From: Vibrio ruber DSM 16370
Lineage (GTDB): Bacteria; Pseudomonadota; Gammaproteobacteria; Enterobacterales; Vibrionaceae
Length of the DNA: 64,000 nt
NCBI RefSeq assembly: GCF_900163965.1
Contig: NZ_FULE01000016.1
Span: 24,883 to 88,882 of the forward strand
Direction: 5' to 3'
Shown: positions 55,588 through 64,000 of the stretch, piece by piece
Position numbering within the stretch: position 1 is the first letter of the stretch
How the letters are laid out: every line of letters starts with the position of its first letter
Notes under the pieces: generated by a model
Seen by the model: the letters and a program-made list of their open reading frames with translations, nothing else
Databases searched by the model: none
What the model was told of the DNA's origin: nothing
Position numbers and translations under genes: made by a program

Positions 55588-57963
55588 TTAACGGGATTGA
55601 GCCACTTGTCCCAGTTTCAGCCAGGTATCAATCACCGTATCCGGATTGAGTGATACAGAACTGATGCCCTGTTCCATCAGCCATGCGGCCAAATCATCAT
55701 GGTCAGACGGGCCTTGGCCGCAGATTCCGACATACTTACCGGCATTGGTTGCTGCTTCAATGGCCATTTTCAGCATTGCTTTAACTGCCGGGTTACGTTC
55801 GTCAAACAGGTGAGCGACATCCCCGGAATCCCGATCCAGCCCCAGCGTTAATTGGGTCATATCATTCGAGCCGATCGAGAAGCCGTCAAAGTGCTTCAAG
55901 AAGTCATCCGCCAAGACAGCGTTCGATGGCAGTTCACACATCATGATCACTTTGAGCCCTTGTTCGCCCCGTTTCAGACCGAATTTTGCCAGCAAGTCAA
56001 TCACTGATGACGCTTCATCCGGGGTGCGGACAAATGGGATCATAATCTCGACGTTTTTCAGCCCCATCTCCTGACGAACTCGTTTGATTGCTTGTGTTTC
56101 CAGCTCAAAGCAGTCTTCAAAGGCCGGTGAGATATAACGCGAAGCACCACGGAAACCGAGCATCGGATTCTCTTCATGCGGTTCGTAGCTTCGGCCTCCG
56201 ACCAGATTGCTGTATTCATTTGATTTGAAATCTGACATCCGGACGATTACCCGCTTCGGCCAGAACGCGGCTGCAATGGTGGCAATCCCTTCTGTCAGTT
56301 TACTAACGTAGAAATCAACCGGATCCTGATAGCCTTTGATTCGCTGACGAATCTCAGCTTTGAGCGCATCATCCTGCTTATCAAACTCAAGCAGCGCTTT
56401 AGGGTGAATGCCGATCATCTTGTTGATGATAAATTCAAGACGTGCCAAGCCAACCCCTTCATTGGGAATCTGAGCAAAGTCGAAAGCGCGATCAGGGTTA
56501 CCGACATTCATCATCACTTTGGTCGGTAAGTGGGGCAGTTCATCGACTGAAGAGCGGCGCACTTCGAAATCGAGCTGACCCCGGTAAACATAACCGGTTT
56601 CACCTTCAGCACACGAGACAGTCACCAGCGCACCATCTTGCAGATCGCTGGTGGCGGTGCCACACCCGACAATCGCCGGAATGCCGAGTTCACGGGCGAT
56701 AATTGCAGCATGACAGGTGCGCCCGCCCCGGTTGGTTACAATCGCAGCGGCTTTTTTCATCACCGGCTCCCAGTCGGGATCGGTCATATCCGTAACCAGA
56801 ATATCCCCGGATTGCACCAGCGACATTTGATCGAGTGAGTCAACCAGACGTACAGTGCCCGACCCGATACGCTGACCGATAGCCCGGCCTTCAAGCAGGA
56901 CATCGGCTTTGGCATTGAGTTGGAAACGTTCAATCACGTTGGTTTCATTTTGCGAGCAAACCGTTTCAGGGCGAGCCTGAACAATGTAAAGCTTGCCGTC
57001 AATACCATCTTTGGCCCATTCAATATCCATCGGACGCTGATAATGTTGTTCAATGATCATCGCCTGTTGTGCCAGTGCTCTGATTTCATCATCATTTAAA
57101 GAGAACTGCTGACGCTCTTGCTCATTGGTGTCAATAATCTCGACTTGTTTGCCGATTTCTTGTCGTTCTGAGTAGATCATTTTGACCATTTTAGAACCGA
57201 AGGTTTTCTTCACAATCGCGGTCTGACCCGCTTCGAGTAATGGTTTATGCACATAAAACTCATCCGGGTTTACTGCGCCCTGAACGACCATTTCACCCAG
57301 CCCCCAAGCGGACGTGATAAACACCACCTGATCAAAGCCGGACTCTGTGTCCAGTGTAAACATCACGCCGGAAGAAGCTTTATCTGAACGTACCATCCGC
57401 TGGATACCGGCAGATAACGCAATACCACGATGATCAAAGCCCTGATGCACCCGATAGGAGATGGCGCGATCATTAAACAGCGAGGCGTAAACATGCTTGG
57501 TGGCTTCAAGGACGGCATCGATCCCTTTAACATTGAGGAAGGTTTCCTGCTGCCCGGCAAAAGAGGCATCCGGCAAATCTTCTGCGGTGGCCGATGAACG
57601 GACGGCGACGGAGATTTCAGGATTATTTTCGGTCAGCTCTGCGTAGTTATCACGAATTTCCTGTTCTAAATCAGCCGGGAAGGGGGCTTGTAAAATCCAC
57701 TGACGAATGGTCGCACCGGTCTGACGTAATGCATCAACATCGTCGATGTCGAGTGCATCAAGCAACTGATGAATGCGATTATCGAGTCCTTCATAATCCA
57801 GGAATTGATTAAACGCATACGAAGTCGTTGCAAAGCCGTTTGGTACAGAGACTCCGGCATTCGCCAGATTTGAAACCATTTCACCGAGTGAAGCATTTTT
57901 ACCACCGACCTTATCGACATCTGTCATCGATAAGTTGTTGAACCAGAGGGTGTTGTTGCGCAT
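55588..57963 (-). CDS. ppsA: Phosphoenolpyruvate synthase (PpsA)
   Basis: Makes phosphoenolpyruvate from pyruvate and ATP for gluconeogenesis, the reverse of the PykA step. It has 791 residues: ATP-grasp domain (about 1-340, with [11 protein letters not shown]), the swivelling domain with the phospho-His in [15 protein letters not shown] near 420, and the C-terminal TIM barrel ending in [18 protein letters not shown] precedes the ATG. It is divergent from ppsR, its regulator, across 180 nt. Confidence 0.97.
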   Translation of the reverse strand: MRNNTLWFNNLSMTDVDKVGGKNASLGEMVSNLANAGVSVPNGFATTSYAFNQFLDYEGLDNRIHQLLDALDIDDVDALRQTGATIRQWILQAPFPADLEQEIRDNYAELTENNPEISVAVRSSATAEDLPDASFAGQQETFLNVKGIDAVLEATKHVYASLFNDRAISYRVHQGFDHRGIALSAGIQRMVRSDKASSGVMFTLDTESGFDQVVFITSAWGLGEMVVQGAVNPDEFYVHKPLLEAGQTAIVKKTFGSKMVKMIYSERQEIGKQVEIIDTNEQERQQFSLNDDEIRALAQQAMIIEQHYQRPMDIEWAKDGIDGKLYIVQARPETVCSQNETNVIERFQLNAKADVLLEGRAIGQRIGSGTVRLVDSLDQMSLVQSGDILVTDMTDPDWEPVMKKAAAIVTNRGGRTCHAAIIARELGIPAIVGCGTATSDLQDGALVTVSCAEGETGYVYRGQLDFEVRRSSVDELPHLPTKVMMNVGNPDRAFDFAQIPNEGVGLARLEFIINKMIGIHPKALLEFDKQDDALKAEIRQRIKGYQDPVDFYVSKLTEGIATIAAAFWPKRVIVRMSDFKSNEYSNLVGGRSYEPHEENPMLGFRGASRYISPAFEDCFELETQAIKRVRQEMGLKNVEIMIPFVRTPDEASSVIDLLAKFGLKRGEQGLKVIMMCELPSNAVLADDFLKHFDGFSIGSNDMTQLTLGLDRDSGDVAHLFDERNPAVKAMLKMAIEAATNAGKYVGICGQGPSDHDDLAAWLMEQGISSVSLNPDTVIDTWLKLGQVAQSR

Positions 57964-58143
57964 TTCTTTCTCCAGAAGTATGACTTTGTTATTGGCAATT
58001 TGGTAATCGTTTACATCTGCCGGCTAAAAAAATAACTGCGGATATTTTCAAAGCTGTGGCACCCGTCGTTGAATACCGAAGGTCGTTCTATTTATAGTGT
58101 GACAATGATGCTAATCAAAATAATTTGAAAGTTTAAATAAAAT

Positions 58144-58977
58144 ATGCAGATTGATAGTCAAAGTCGTGACGTATTCTACGTTTCTGATGGTACAGCGATT
58201 ACATGTGAGACCTTAGGACATGCTGTATTAGGCCAGTTTCCCTTCATTGCCAATGAGCAGACTTTTCCGTTTGTTGAAAATGATGAAAAATTGACAGATC
58301 TGATCAGACAAATTGAATTGTCTCATCAGCAACACGGTGTGCCACCGCTGGTTTTTTTCTCGATAGTCGTGCCGGAAATTCGTGTCAAACTGCTTCAGGC
58401 CTCTACCCATTGTTATGATGTGCTGGAGAATATTGTTCAGCGTGTACGGTCAGATACGCAAACCGAGCCGCAGCCGAAATTGCATCGTTCACGCAGTATC
58501 AGTAAAAATACCGATACATATTTTGATCGGATTGCTGCTATCGAATATACCTTAGCCCATGATGACGGGATGTCACTGAGAGATATTGAACAGGCTGATA
58601 TTGTGCTGCTCGGGGTTTCCCGCAGTGGTAAGACGCCGACCAGTTTGTATATGGCAATGCAGTTTGGCCTGCGGGTGGTCAATTATCCGTTTATTCATGA
58701 TGATATGCGTTCACTCAAACTCCTGCCGGCATTTGAGATTCACCGACATAAATTATTTGGCCTGACTATCAACGCGGAACGCCTGACGGCCATTCGGCAG
58801 AATCGTCTGGCGGGGAGTGAATATGCCAGCGTTCATCAATGTGAACATGAGCTGGCCAATGTAGAAGCGCTCTTTCGCCGTGAAGCGATTCCTTATATTA
58901 ATACCAGCTCACTGTCGGTTGAGGAAATTTCAGCCCGCATTCTCGAAAAAGCAGGCTTGAAACGCCATCTCTGTTAG
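58144..58977 (+). CDS. ppsR: PEP synthase regulatory kinase/phosphorylase (PpsR)
   Basis: Bifunctional ADP-dependent kinase and phosphate-dependent phosphorylase that switches PpsA off and on by a threonine next to the catalytic histidine. It has 277 residues; the P-loop is [11 protein letters not shown] near 158-168 and the start [17 protein letters not shown] matches E. coli PpsR. No clear Shine-Dalgarno is visible. It is divergent from ppsA. Confidence 0.95.
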   Translation: MQIDSQSRDVFYVSDGTAITCETLGHAVLGQFPFIANEQTFPFVENDEKLTDLIRQIELSHQQHGVPPLVFFSIVVPEIRVKLLQASTHCYDVLENIVQRVRSDTQTEPQPKLHRSRSISKNTDTYFDRIAAIEYTLAHDDGMSLRDIEQADIVLLGVSRSGKTPTSLYMAMQFGLRVVNYPFIHDDMRSLKLLPAFEIHRHKLFGLTINAERLTAIRQNRLAGSEYASVHQCEHELANVEALFRREAIPYINTSSLSVEEISARILEKAGLKRHLC

Positions 58978-59006
58978 CCAGTCACGCAGATAAAAGACCG
59001 GTGAGT

Positions 59007-59489
59007 TTACCCCTGTTCGGCAAAGTCGAGCAGCGTCTGACCGGTCATCCGGTAGATAATCCATTCATCCTGCGGTTCAGCACCGATACTTTGATAAAAG
59101 TCGATGGATGGCTGATTCCAGTCGAGTACGGTCCACTCAAAGCGGCCACAATCTTTGCTGACCGCCAGACGAGCGAGATATTTCATTAACGCTTTGCCTG
59201 CCCCGAGGCCACGGTGCTGTTCACTGACATATAAATCTTCCAGATACAGGCCATATTGACCCAGCCAAGTCGAATAGTTGAAGAAGTAAACGGCAAAACC
59301 GATAGGCTGATTATCTGCTTCACAAATCAGGGCATGGGCACGAACGTCGTCACCGAATAGCTTGCGTTCAATGGCTTCGACTGTATTGGCGACCGCATTT
59401 GGTTCTTTCTCATAAATTGCCAGTTGATTGATAAAATCTAAAATGGTCGCTGCGTCTGAAATTGTGGCAGGTCTGATATGAATGGTCAT
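59007..59489 (-). CDS. GNAT acetyltransferase, diamine acetyltransferase-like
   Basis: Acetyl-CoA-dependent N-acetyltransferase of 160 residues. The acetyl-CoA loop is RGLGAGKALMKYL, preceded by LYLEDLYVSEQHRG; FEWTVLDWNQPSIDFYQSIGA is the C-terminal GNAT motif. The pattern resembles the spermidine/spermine or thialysine acetyltransferase group, so a polyamine or amino-acid substrate is plausible. It is divergent from a LysR regulator 131 nt away, which may control it. Confidence 0.85.
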   Translation of the reverse strand: MTIHIRPATISDAATILDFINQLAIYEKEPNAVANTVEAIERKLFGDDVRAHALICEADNQPIGFAVYFFNYSTWLGQYGLYLEDLYVSEQHRGLGAGKALMKYLARLAVSKDCGRFEWTVLDWNQPSIDFYQSIGAEPQDEWIIYRMTGQTLLDFAEQG

Positions 59490-59620
59490 GATTCCCTTAC
59501 TTTGGTTGACTCAGGTTAGCGACAGTGTATGCTCAAATGAATTATGAATGAAGTGCACTTTATTCAGGCTTCATATGAACAGTATTCATGACAGATGGTT
59601 ACCCATCAAGAAACAGTCCC

Positions 59621-60526
59621 ATGCGTAAATTTCCTAATCTAGATTTGAACTTACTTAAGGTGTTCGCCAGTTTATATCATACGGGCTCGGTAACGCTCAG
59701 CGCCGATGAACTGAATATCAGTCAGTCAGCGTGTAGTCATGCCCTGCAACGTTTGCGAGAGCGGCTTGGGGATGACCTGTTCATCCGGATTGAAAATCGT
59801 ATGTTACCGACCGCTTATTCTGAGCGGTTAGCTGAACAAGTGTTGCCGGGATTGGCATTACTGGGGCAGGGGCTGGCCTCATCGCATCCTTTTACACCGG
59901 AGGATACGCATATATTCCGGATCGCCGTGACGGATTATACATCATGGTGTCTGCGGGAATTTATCACTTACCTGAGCGAGTCGTTTCCTCATATCCACAT
60001 TGAATTTATCCAGTTGGCCGAACGATTACCGGAGGCAGCGCTAAAATCGTCCGCTATCGATCTGGTCTGTGGGTTTGCCCATCAACAGGAAGAATCAGAA
60101 AGTCTGAATCGCTTGGTCTGGCTGAGCGACTACTATGTCAGTGTGCGGTGTCAGAGTCATCCGGTGGCTGAGCATCTTTCACTGGCTCAGTTTCTTCAGT
60201 ATCCACATATTTTGGTGACACCGTGGAATGAATCCAGAGGGATTGTTGATATTACATTGTCACGGCAAAGAAAAAGGCGCCAAATTGCGATTCGGACTGC
60301 CAGTGTCCTGGCTGCACCTTATTTTTTGCAGCAGACATCTTATCTGCTGGCTGCACCGTCCCGGTATGCTGAGACCATTGCTGAAAGCTTATCGCTGCGT
60401 GTATCACCTATGCCGTTAGATGTACCGGATTATCAGCTGACGCTTTACTGGCATAAAACCCGTCATAATGATCCGAAAATCGCATGGTTTGTCCGGTTGT
60501 TCAGCGATTTTCATCAGTGTTCATGA
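59621..60526 (+). CDS. LysR-family transcriptional regulator
   Basis: N-terminal helix-turn-helix about residues 5-64 (LLKVFASLYHTGSVTLSADELNISQSACSHALQRLRERLG) cited by its ends LLKVF and RLRERLG; the C-terminal periplasmic-binding-like sensor domain follows. From the ATG at 59621 it has 301 residues; the frame is open to 59588, and neither start has a strong Shine-Dalgarno. The effector is unknown. The divergent acetyltransferase is a possible target. Confidence 0.87.
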   Translation: MRKFPNLDLNLLKVFASLYHTGSVTLSADELNISQSACSHALQRLRERLGDDLFIRIENRMLPTAYSERLAEQVLPGLALLGQGLASSHPFTPEDTHIFRIAVTDYTSWCLREFITYLSESFPHIHIEFIQLAERLPEAALKSSAIDLVCGFAHQQEESESLNRLVWLSDYYVSVRCQSHPVAEHLSLAQFLQYPHILVTPWNESRGIVDITLSRQRKRRQIAIRTASVLAAPYFLQQTSYLLAAPSRYAETIAESLSLRVSPMPLDVPDYQLTLYWHKTRHNDPKIAWFVRLFSDFHQCS

Positions 60527-60655
60527 ATGACGGTGACGGGAGGGGGTGATTTGGATGGCGTGACATCTTTTTAAAAAGCCAACTTAATCGATGTTCTCAG
60601 GGTGAAAAATTATGGAGGATTTTTCAGGATTGCCTGAGCAGGATGCGAATCAATC

Positions 60656-60780
60656 CGACCCTGATTATGCGTGCTGAACTTAAACCTAGGCCTTTTGGGG
60701 TACTTTTTCGGCCTTGAAAAAGTACCTGGGGCGCATTCGGAGATGTCGATGAAATCGAAGAAAGTTATTGCGCACCAAAC
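60656..60780 (+). repeat. Direct repeat, copy 1
   Basis: 125 nt; about 112 of 125 bases equal copy 2 at 61131-61255 by my count. It contains a perfect 11-bp stem GGTACTTTTTC (60699-60709) with GAAAAAGTACC (60716-60726). Weaker similarity extends upstream to about 60587. Confidence 0.85.
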
Positions 60781-61130
60781 ACCTACATCACAAGTTTTAT
60801 CTTCCTAGCCTCCGGCTCCCAAATTTGACGCACAATTGTGTTCCTCAATTTCAGAGGCATTGGTGCTCTGTGCGCCAGTTACTCTTGCAGAGATGCAAGC
60901 GTAACCAGAAAATCTTTTTTGTTTGGCTTGATCAAACGCTTTCCAGAACCGACTTTTACGGGCGTCCTGCCCGGAAAAGCTTAACCATTCTTCCGTGAAT
61001 GGTTTTCTTTGTTGGGTGGTTGATTTGAGTTGGGTGAAACTCTGAATCAATAAAACTAAATTGATCGATGATCTCAGGGGAAAATTCAGGGATGCATTTT
61101 AAGCTTTTCGTGAGCAGGAGCGAATAAAAG

Positions 61131-61255
61131 CGACCCTGATTACGCGTGCTGAACTTAAACCTAGGCATTTTGGGGTACTTTTTCTGCCGTGAAAAAGTAC
61201 CTGGGGCGCTTTCGAGGATGCTAATGAAATCGAAGAGCGTGATTGCGCACCAAAC
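61131..61255 (+). repeat. Direct repeat, copy 2
   Basis: 125 nt, 475 nt downstream of copy 1 and in the same orientation. The 11-bp stem is kept (61174-61184 with 61191-61201), while the loop differs, so the hairpin seems conserved. Weaker similarity extends upstream to about 61061. Confidence 0.85.
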
Positions 61256-61470
61256 CAGCAGATTTACTATTGAACACACCAAGCTACAATTTAATCACCT
61301 CAAGCGAGCCTCCCTGTTACCCTCATTCCAAAAATAACCACTCCCCATCAAAACCCCAAATTTAAACATGTTTTACAAATCCATTTGAGTATAATTATTA
61401 ATTCATATGAAAATAACTTTATCAATAAGCATCCATCGATAAAACAATCACGGCTCAGTCAACAACGTCA

Positions 61471-63027
61471 ATGAACTATCAAACCACTCAAATCTACAAC
61501 CTGATGAGGTACGAATTTGCTCAAGTTGAGGGGGATTTTTCATCCCTGCGCGAATCGGATATCAAATCTGTCATGTCTGCCGGAATGCGCTTTGCAGATT
61601 TTCTCGAACAGCTTCGTAGCGGTCATCAGGTATTGCTGACGGATGTGCCATCGATTCCGTTGCTGATCCGGGATCGGGATGAATGGGGCAATCAATATTG
61701 GCGAGTCAATCCCGAGGTTGAGCCTCATCTCGACTTGCTGGCTAACAAGGCTTATACCGCCAGAGTTGAATGGGTCAATCATGGCATTGGTTCAACTTAT
61801 TCCGGCTGCGTGAATGCCTCTGTTTCTACCGAGCCTTATGTTGAACGCGAACCTGAGAAGCTGAGTTTACAACAGCGGTTGTTCCGCCAGCGTCAGGAAC
61901 GATTACGAGAGCTGGATAAAATCCAACTGCCTTCATCCGCATGGCAGAACATATTTAACAAGTCGGCAGCTAAACCCTCCCGTTTTGCTAAATCTGCGCT
62001 GGTACCGAGCGGTACGTGTGATATCGGTACACAAAGAGAGTCGCTTTCTGCGCTGGGGGATTATGCGGCTTATACACTGGCCGTCGGGCAGGGGATCAGT
62101 ACCGTTTCTGAAGAAGCCTTTTTGACGCGTATTGGCGGTGCAGCGCTGGCAGAACTGCCGGGACTGGCGCTGAAAATCGTCGGGAGAATTGGCATTCTGG
62201 CGGCATTTGTGCCGAACAAATTAGCGGACAGTACGCTCTACAGCGCTGCTGATATGCGTAATAAAGACACGGTTGAAACTAATATTCGCCTAGGATTCAA
62301 TACGAAAGGGCGAATTTACGGTTATCACGTTAATGGGGCGGATATCCCTAAGCGTGAAGTAAAACGGGTCGGTGATAAATTTGTCGTCGAGTTAGAGCCG
62401 GATATCACCATTGAATGGGTGCCGATCAGTGGTGATTTTGGCGGTAAACCGATTCTGGTTAATCCCATCCCGGAGATGGAAAAGTTCGATATCTGGATCC
62501 ATCCGCAAGCGGATCAAGGGCAAGAATTTGATAACACCTACATCACCCCAATTGCTGATGCAGATCTGCAAGACTATATTCTGACCTTTCCGGCAGAGAT
62601 TGGGTTACCGCCGTTGTATGTGGTGTATAGCCATCAAATCCGTGAACCGAATGGTCAGTTTGGCGCGAGCAAGTATCCCAAACCGGAACTGAACCGAACA
62701 TCCCTTCGGGCTGAAACCAAAAGACAGATTGAAGAAGAAGCCTTCAAAGATGCAAATGGCCATTTCACCGATTCAGATGGTAATGTTTTAACTGACTGGC
62801 ATTATGGACATAGATATGGTCTGGAAAACCGACGGATACTCAGAGCCGCTGATCAGATGGGGATGACTCAGGAAGAATTAAATGATTTCGTGAACGCTCA
62901 TCCTGACTATTTTGTGATTGAGGATGCCAAGACAAATCTGAGTCATGTGAATGAGAAACCGGACAGTGATGATTTAAGAAAAATTCTCAGAGAGATGCGA
63001 ATTTTTTTGAAAAACAGGAATACATAA
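61471..63027 (+). CDS. Polymorphic toxin: Pyocin-S-type domain with GH-E nuclease tip
   Basis: Predicted antibacterial nuclease. Residues 1-115 are an unrecognised N-terminal domain without signal peptide and without a MIX or PAAR motif; 190-250 are Ala/Gly-rich and hydrophobic; about 250-387 match the Pyocin_S domain (STLYSAADMRNKDTVETNIR, ending FPAEIGLPPLYVVYS at 373-387). The tip (about 400-518) fits the GH-E family of HNH/Endo VII nucleases: GHRYGLE at 446-452 (His447, Glu452), then FVIEDAKTNLSHVNE. No clear Shine-Dalgarno. The stop overlaps the next start. Delivery, colicin-like or type VI, cannot be told. Confidence 0.82.
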   Translation: MNYQTTQIYNLMRYEFAQVEGDFSSLRESDIKSVMSAGMRFADFLEQLRSGHQVLLTDVPSIPLLIRDRDEWGNQYWRVNPEVEPHLDLLANKAYTARVEWVNHGIGSTYSGCVNASVSTEPYVEREPEKLSLQQRLFRQRQERLRELDKIQLPSSAWQNIFNKSAAKPSRFAKSALVPSGTCDIGTQRESLSALGDYAAYTLAVGQGISTVSEEAFLTRIGGAALAELPGLALKIVGRIGILAAFVPNKLADSTLYSAADMRNKDTVETNIRLGFNTKGRIYGYHVNGADIPKREVKRVGDKFVVELEPDITIEWVPISGDFGGKPILVNPIPEMEKFDIWIHPQADQGQEFDNTYITPIADADLQDYILTFPAEIGLPPLYVVYSHQIREPNGQFGASKYPKPELNRTSLRAETKRQIEEEAFKDANGHFTDSDGNVLTDWHYGHRYGLENRRILRAADQMGMTQEELNDFVNAHPDYFVIEDAKTNLSHVNEKPDSDDLRKILREMRIFLKNRNT

Positions 63028-63545
63028 TGAGTTACGAATACGAATTATACGATGCTGTATTGGATGGTGATATTGATGAAGTCAGAGCGCTTATTGATAA
63101 AGGTGCTGATATTCATGAAATCACGGAATCAGAGCACTGGACATATCTGCATCACGTATTTATCTCTCCCTCAACAAAACGAGAGGAAAGAACACCCCTT
63201 GAATCGGTGCAGTTTCTGATTGACCAAGGGCTGGATGTCAACGCAATTGATAGCTACGGTTATACACCGCTACTTTTTGCAGTTCGTCAACGCAACGTAG
63301 AGGGGATGCGGCTGTTGTTAGAAAATGGCGCAGATAAACTCATTGGTCACAGAAACGAAGATGGTGTTGATGCTTTAAAAATGGCATTCGATAGGAAGCC
63401 TAGTCATTTTGATGTTGTAAAGTTATTGCTGGAATATGGTGCTGATCCTGATGATAAGAGAGAAGGCGGACGGTCAGTTCGGGAATTATTAAACATCATT
63501 GTCGGGGTCGATTCTGAGATTATTGAATTAGTAAACCGTTACTAA
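63027..63545 (+). CDS. Ankyrin-repeat protein, probable immunity to the upstream toxin
   Basis: 172 residues with three to four ankyrin repeats: LYDAVLDGDIDEVRALIDKGADI (cited by ends LYDAV and KGADI), VQFLIDQGLDVNAIDSYGYT, PLLFAVRQRNVEGMRLLLEN and VVKLLLEYGADPDD. No signal peptide, so cytosolic. The start codon shares one base with the toxin stop (TAATG) and AGGA lies about 8 nt upstream, a typical toxin-immunity coupling. Ankyrin proteins are known immunity partners of polymorphic nuclease toxins. The direct pairing with this tip is inference. Confidence 0.85.
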   Translation: MSYEYELYDAVLDGDIDEVRALIDKGADIHEITESEHWTYLHHVFISPSTKREERTPLESVQFLIDQGLDVNAIDSYGYTPLLFAVRQRNVEGMRLLLENGADKLIGHRNEDGVDALKMAFDRKPSHFDVVKLLLEYGADPDDKREGGRSVRELLNIIVGVDSEIIELVNRY

Positions 63546-63593
63546 ATAGTGTTCAGTCATCAATAAAACGATTGTTTTAAACGAAGCGAATTG

Positions 63594-63621
63594 AGAGCCA
63601 CATTATATTGTGGCTCTTTTT
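63594..63621 (+). terminator. Intrinsic terminator after the toxin-immunity pair
   Basis: Perfect 9-bp stem AGAGCCACA (63594-63602) with TGTGGCTCT (63609-63617), 6-nt loop, TTTTT. The displaced toxin tip begins only 9 nt beyond it. Confidence 0.9.
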
Positions 63622-63629
63622 GTATCAGC

Positions 63630-63767
63630 CCTTTCCGGCAGAGACCGGATTACCACCGCTGTATGTGGTGTATAAAGAAAGCGTTCGCAACAAGTCAGGT
63701 GTTGTGACCGGCAACGGTGAAGATATCACCGGCCAGTGGTTAGAAGCTGCCGGAAAAGAGTTAGGTG

Positions 63768-63772
<5 letters not shown>
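63630..63772 (+). pseudogene. Displaced toxin tip: Pyocin-S joint plus start of a colicin E9/pyocin S2-type DNase, cut by IS3
   Basis: In the frame of 63632 the sequence reads FPAETGLPPLYVVY, the same joint as toxin residues 373-386 (45 nt with 40 identical, 63630-63674 against 62585-62629). It then continues KESVRNKSGVVTGNGED and ITGQWLEAAGKELG, which follows the first 30 residues of the colicin E9 DNase domain (ESKRNKPGKATGKGKP, then WLNNAGKDLG). It stops at a TAG that appears to lie in the end of the IS element, so the HNH core is missing. No start codon or Shine-Dalgarno; silent unless recombined. Confidence 0.8.

Positions 63773-64000
<228 letters not shown>

Larger units (their letters stand above)
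60527..61470. other. Repeat-rich non-coding region before the toxin locus
   Basis: 944 nt with no supported gene. It holds two direct repeat copies, two further hairpins (60878-60905 with one mismatch; 60983-61004, 8-bp stem followed by TTTTCTTT, terminator-like) and an AT-rich stretch at about 61375-61460 that probably carries the toxin promoter. Confidence 0.65.

Noticed and set aside
60768..61337. Several open frames on both strands over the repeat region
   Set aside because: They coincide with the duplicated 125-nt units and hairpins; no start signals and no family match. The conserved thing is the RNA or DNA structure.
61471..61815. MIX, PAAR or VgrG-type type VI signature in the toxin N-terminus
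   Set aside because: I looked for these and found none, so delivery by type VI secretion is not claimed.

Overview
The window reads as a chromosomal segment of a Vibrio or close Vibrionaceae relative. The first 10.5 kb keep the enterobacterial order fabH-fabD-fabG-acpP-fabF-pabC-mltG-tmk-holB-tatD family-ptsG. The proteins match gammaproteobacterial families over full length, and a CheV, a DcuSR pair, a FrdABCD operon and a PpsA/PpsR pair fit a facultatively anaerobic, motile, sugar-fermenting bacterium. A pectate lyase, a rhamnogalacturonan lyase and an NPP1 (necrosis-inducing) protein suggest contact with plant material; that is inference.

Layout. 1-10.5 kb: fatty-acid synthesis, peptidoglycan release factor MltG, replication (tmk, holB) and glucose PTS. 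10.8-14.9 kb: a small exported protein, the MetPS sodium-coupled transporter with its 32-residue subunit, a 29-residue YnhF-like membrane protein and a patatin. 15-23.5 kb: pykA and mlc divergent from one regulatory region, cheV, yciK/sohB, a GlxA-type AraC regulator and an MFS transporter. 23.7-25.3 kb: a ZntR-like regulator and Cu/Zn-type exporter behind a textbook MerR promoter. 25.4-31.7 kb: a DUF2057 protein, a porin and the pectin genes, with a KdgR-type box between the two lyases. 31.7-40.3 kb: a large AsmA/DUF748 protein and the glp set (glpT, glpR, glpD) with the NPP1 gene lying inside it. 40.3-51 kb: a GGDEF-EAL protein, then dcuSR, dcuB, frdABCD and a 2-hydroxycarboxylate transporter, together a C4-dicarboxylate/fumarate respiration block. 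51.3-60.5 kb: a chemoreceptor, an EamA exporter divergent from a MocR regulator, ppsA/ppsR, an acetyltransferase and a LysR regulator.

The accessory end (60.5-64 kb) is the most interesting part. Two roughly 90% identical 125-nt direct repeats precede a polymorphic toxin with a Pyocin-S-type domain and a C-terminal GH-E (HNH/Endo VII-like) nuclease tip. Its stop overlaps the start of an ankyrin-repeat protein, the likely immunity protein. Behind a terminator lies a displaced second tip: 45 nt repeat the end of the Pyocin-S segment of the toxin, then the sequence continues as the beginning of a colicin E9/pyocin S2-type DNase domain and is cut off by an IS3-family element. This looks like a toxin locus caught in the act of tip replacement.

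Glucose control is coherent within the window: ptsG, pykA and the regulator Mlc are all present, and operator-like sequences sit upstream of ptsG and mlc. No rRNA, tRNA or CRISPR array was seen.
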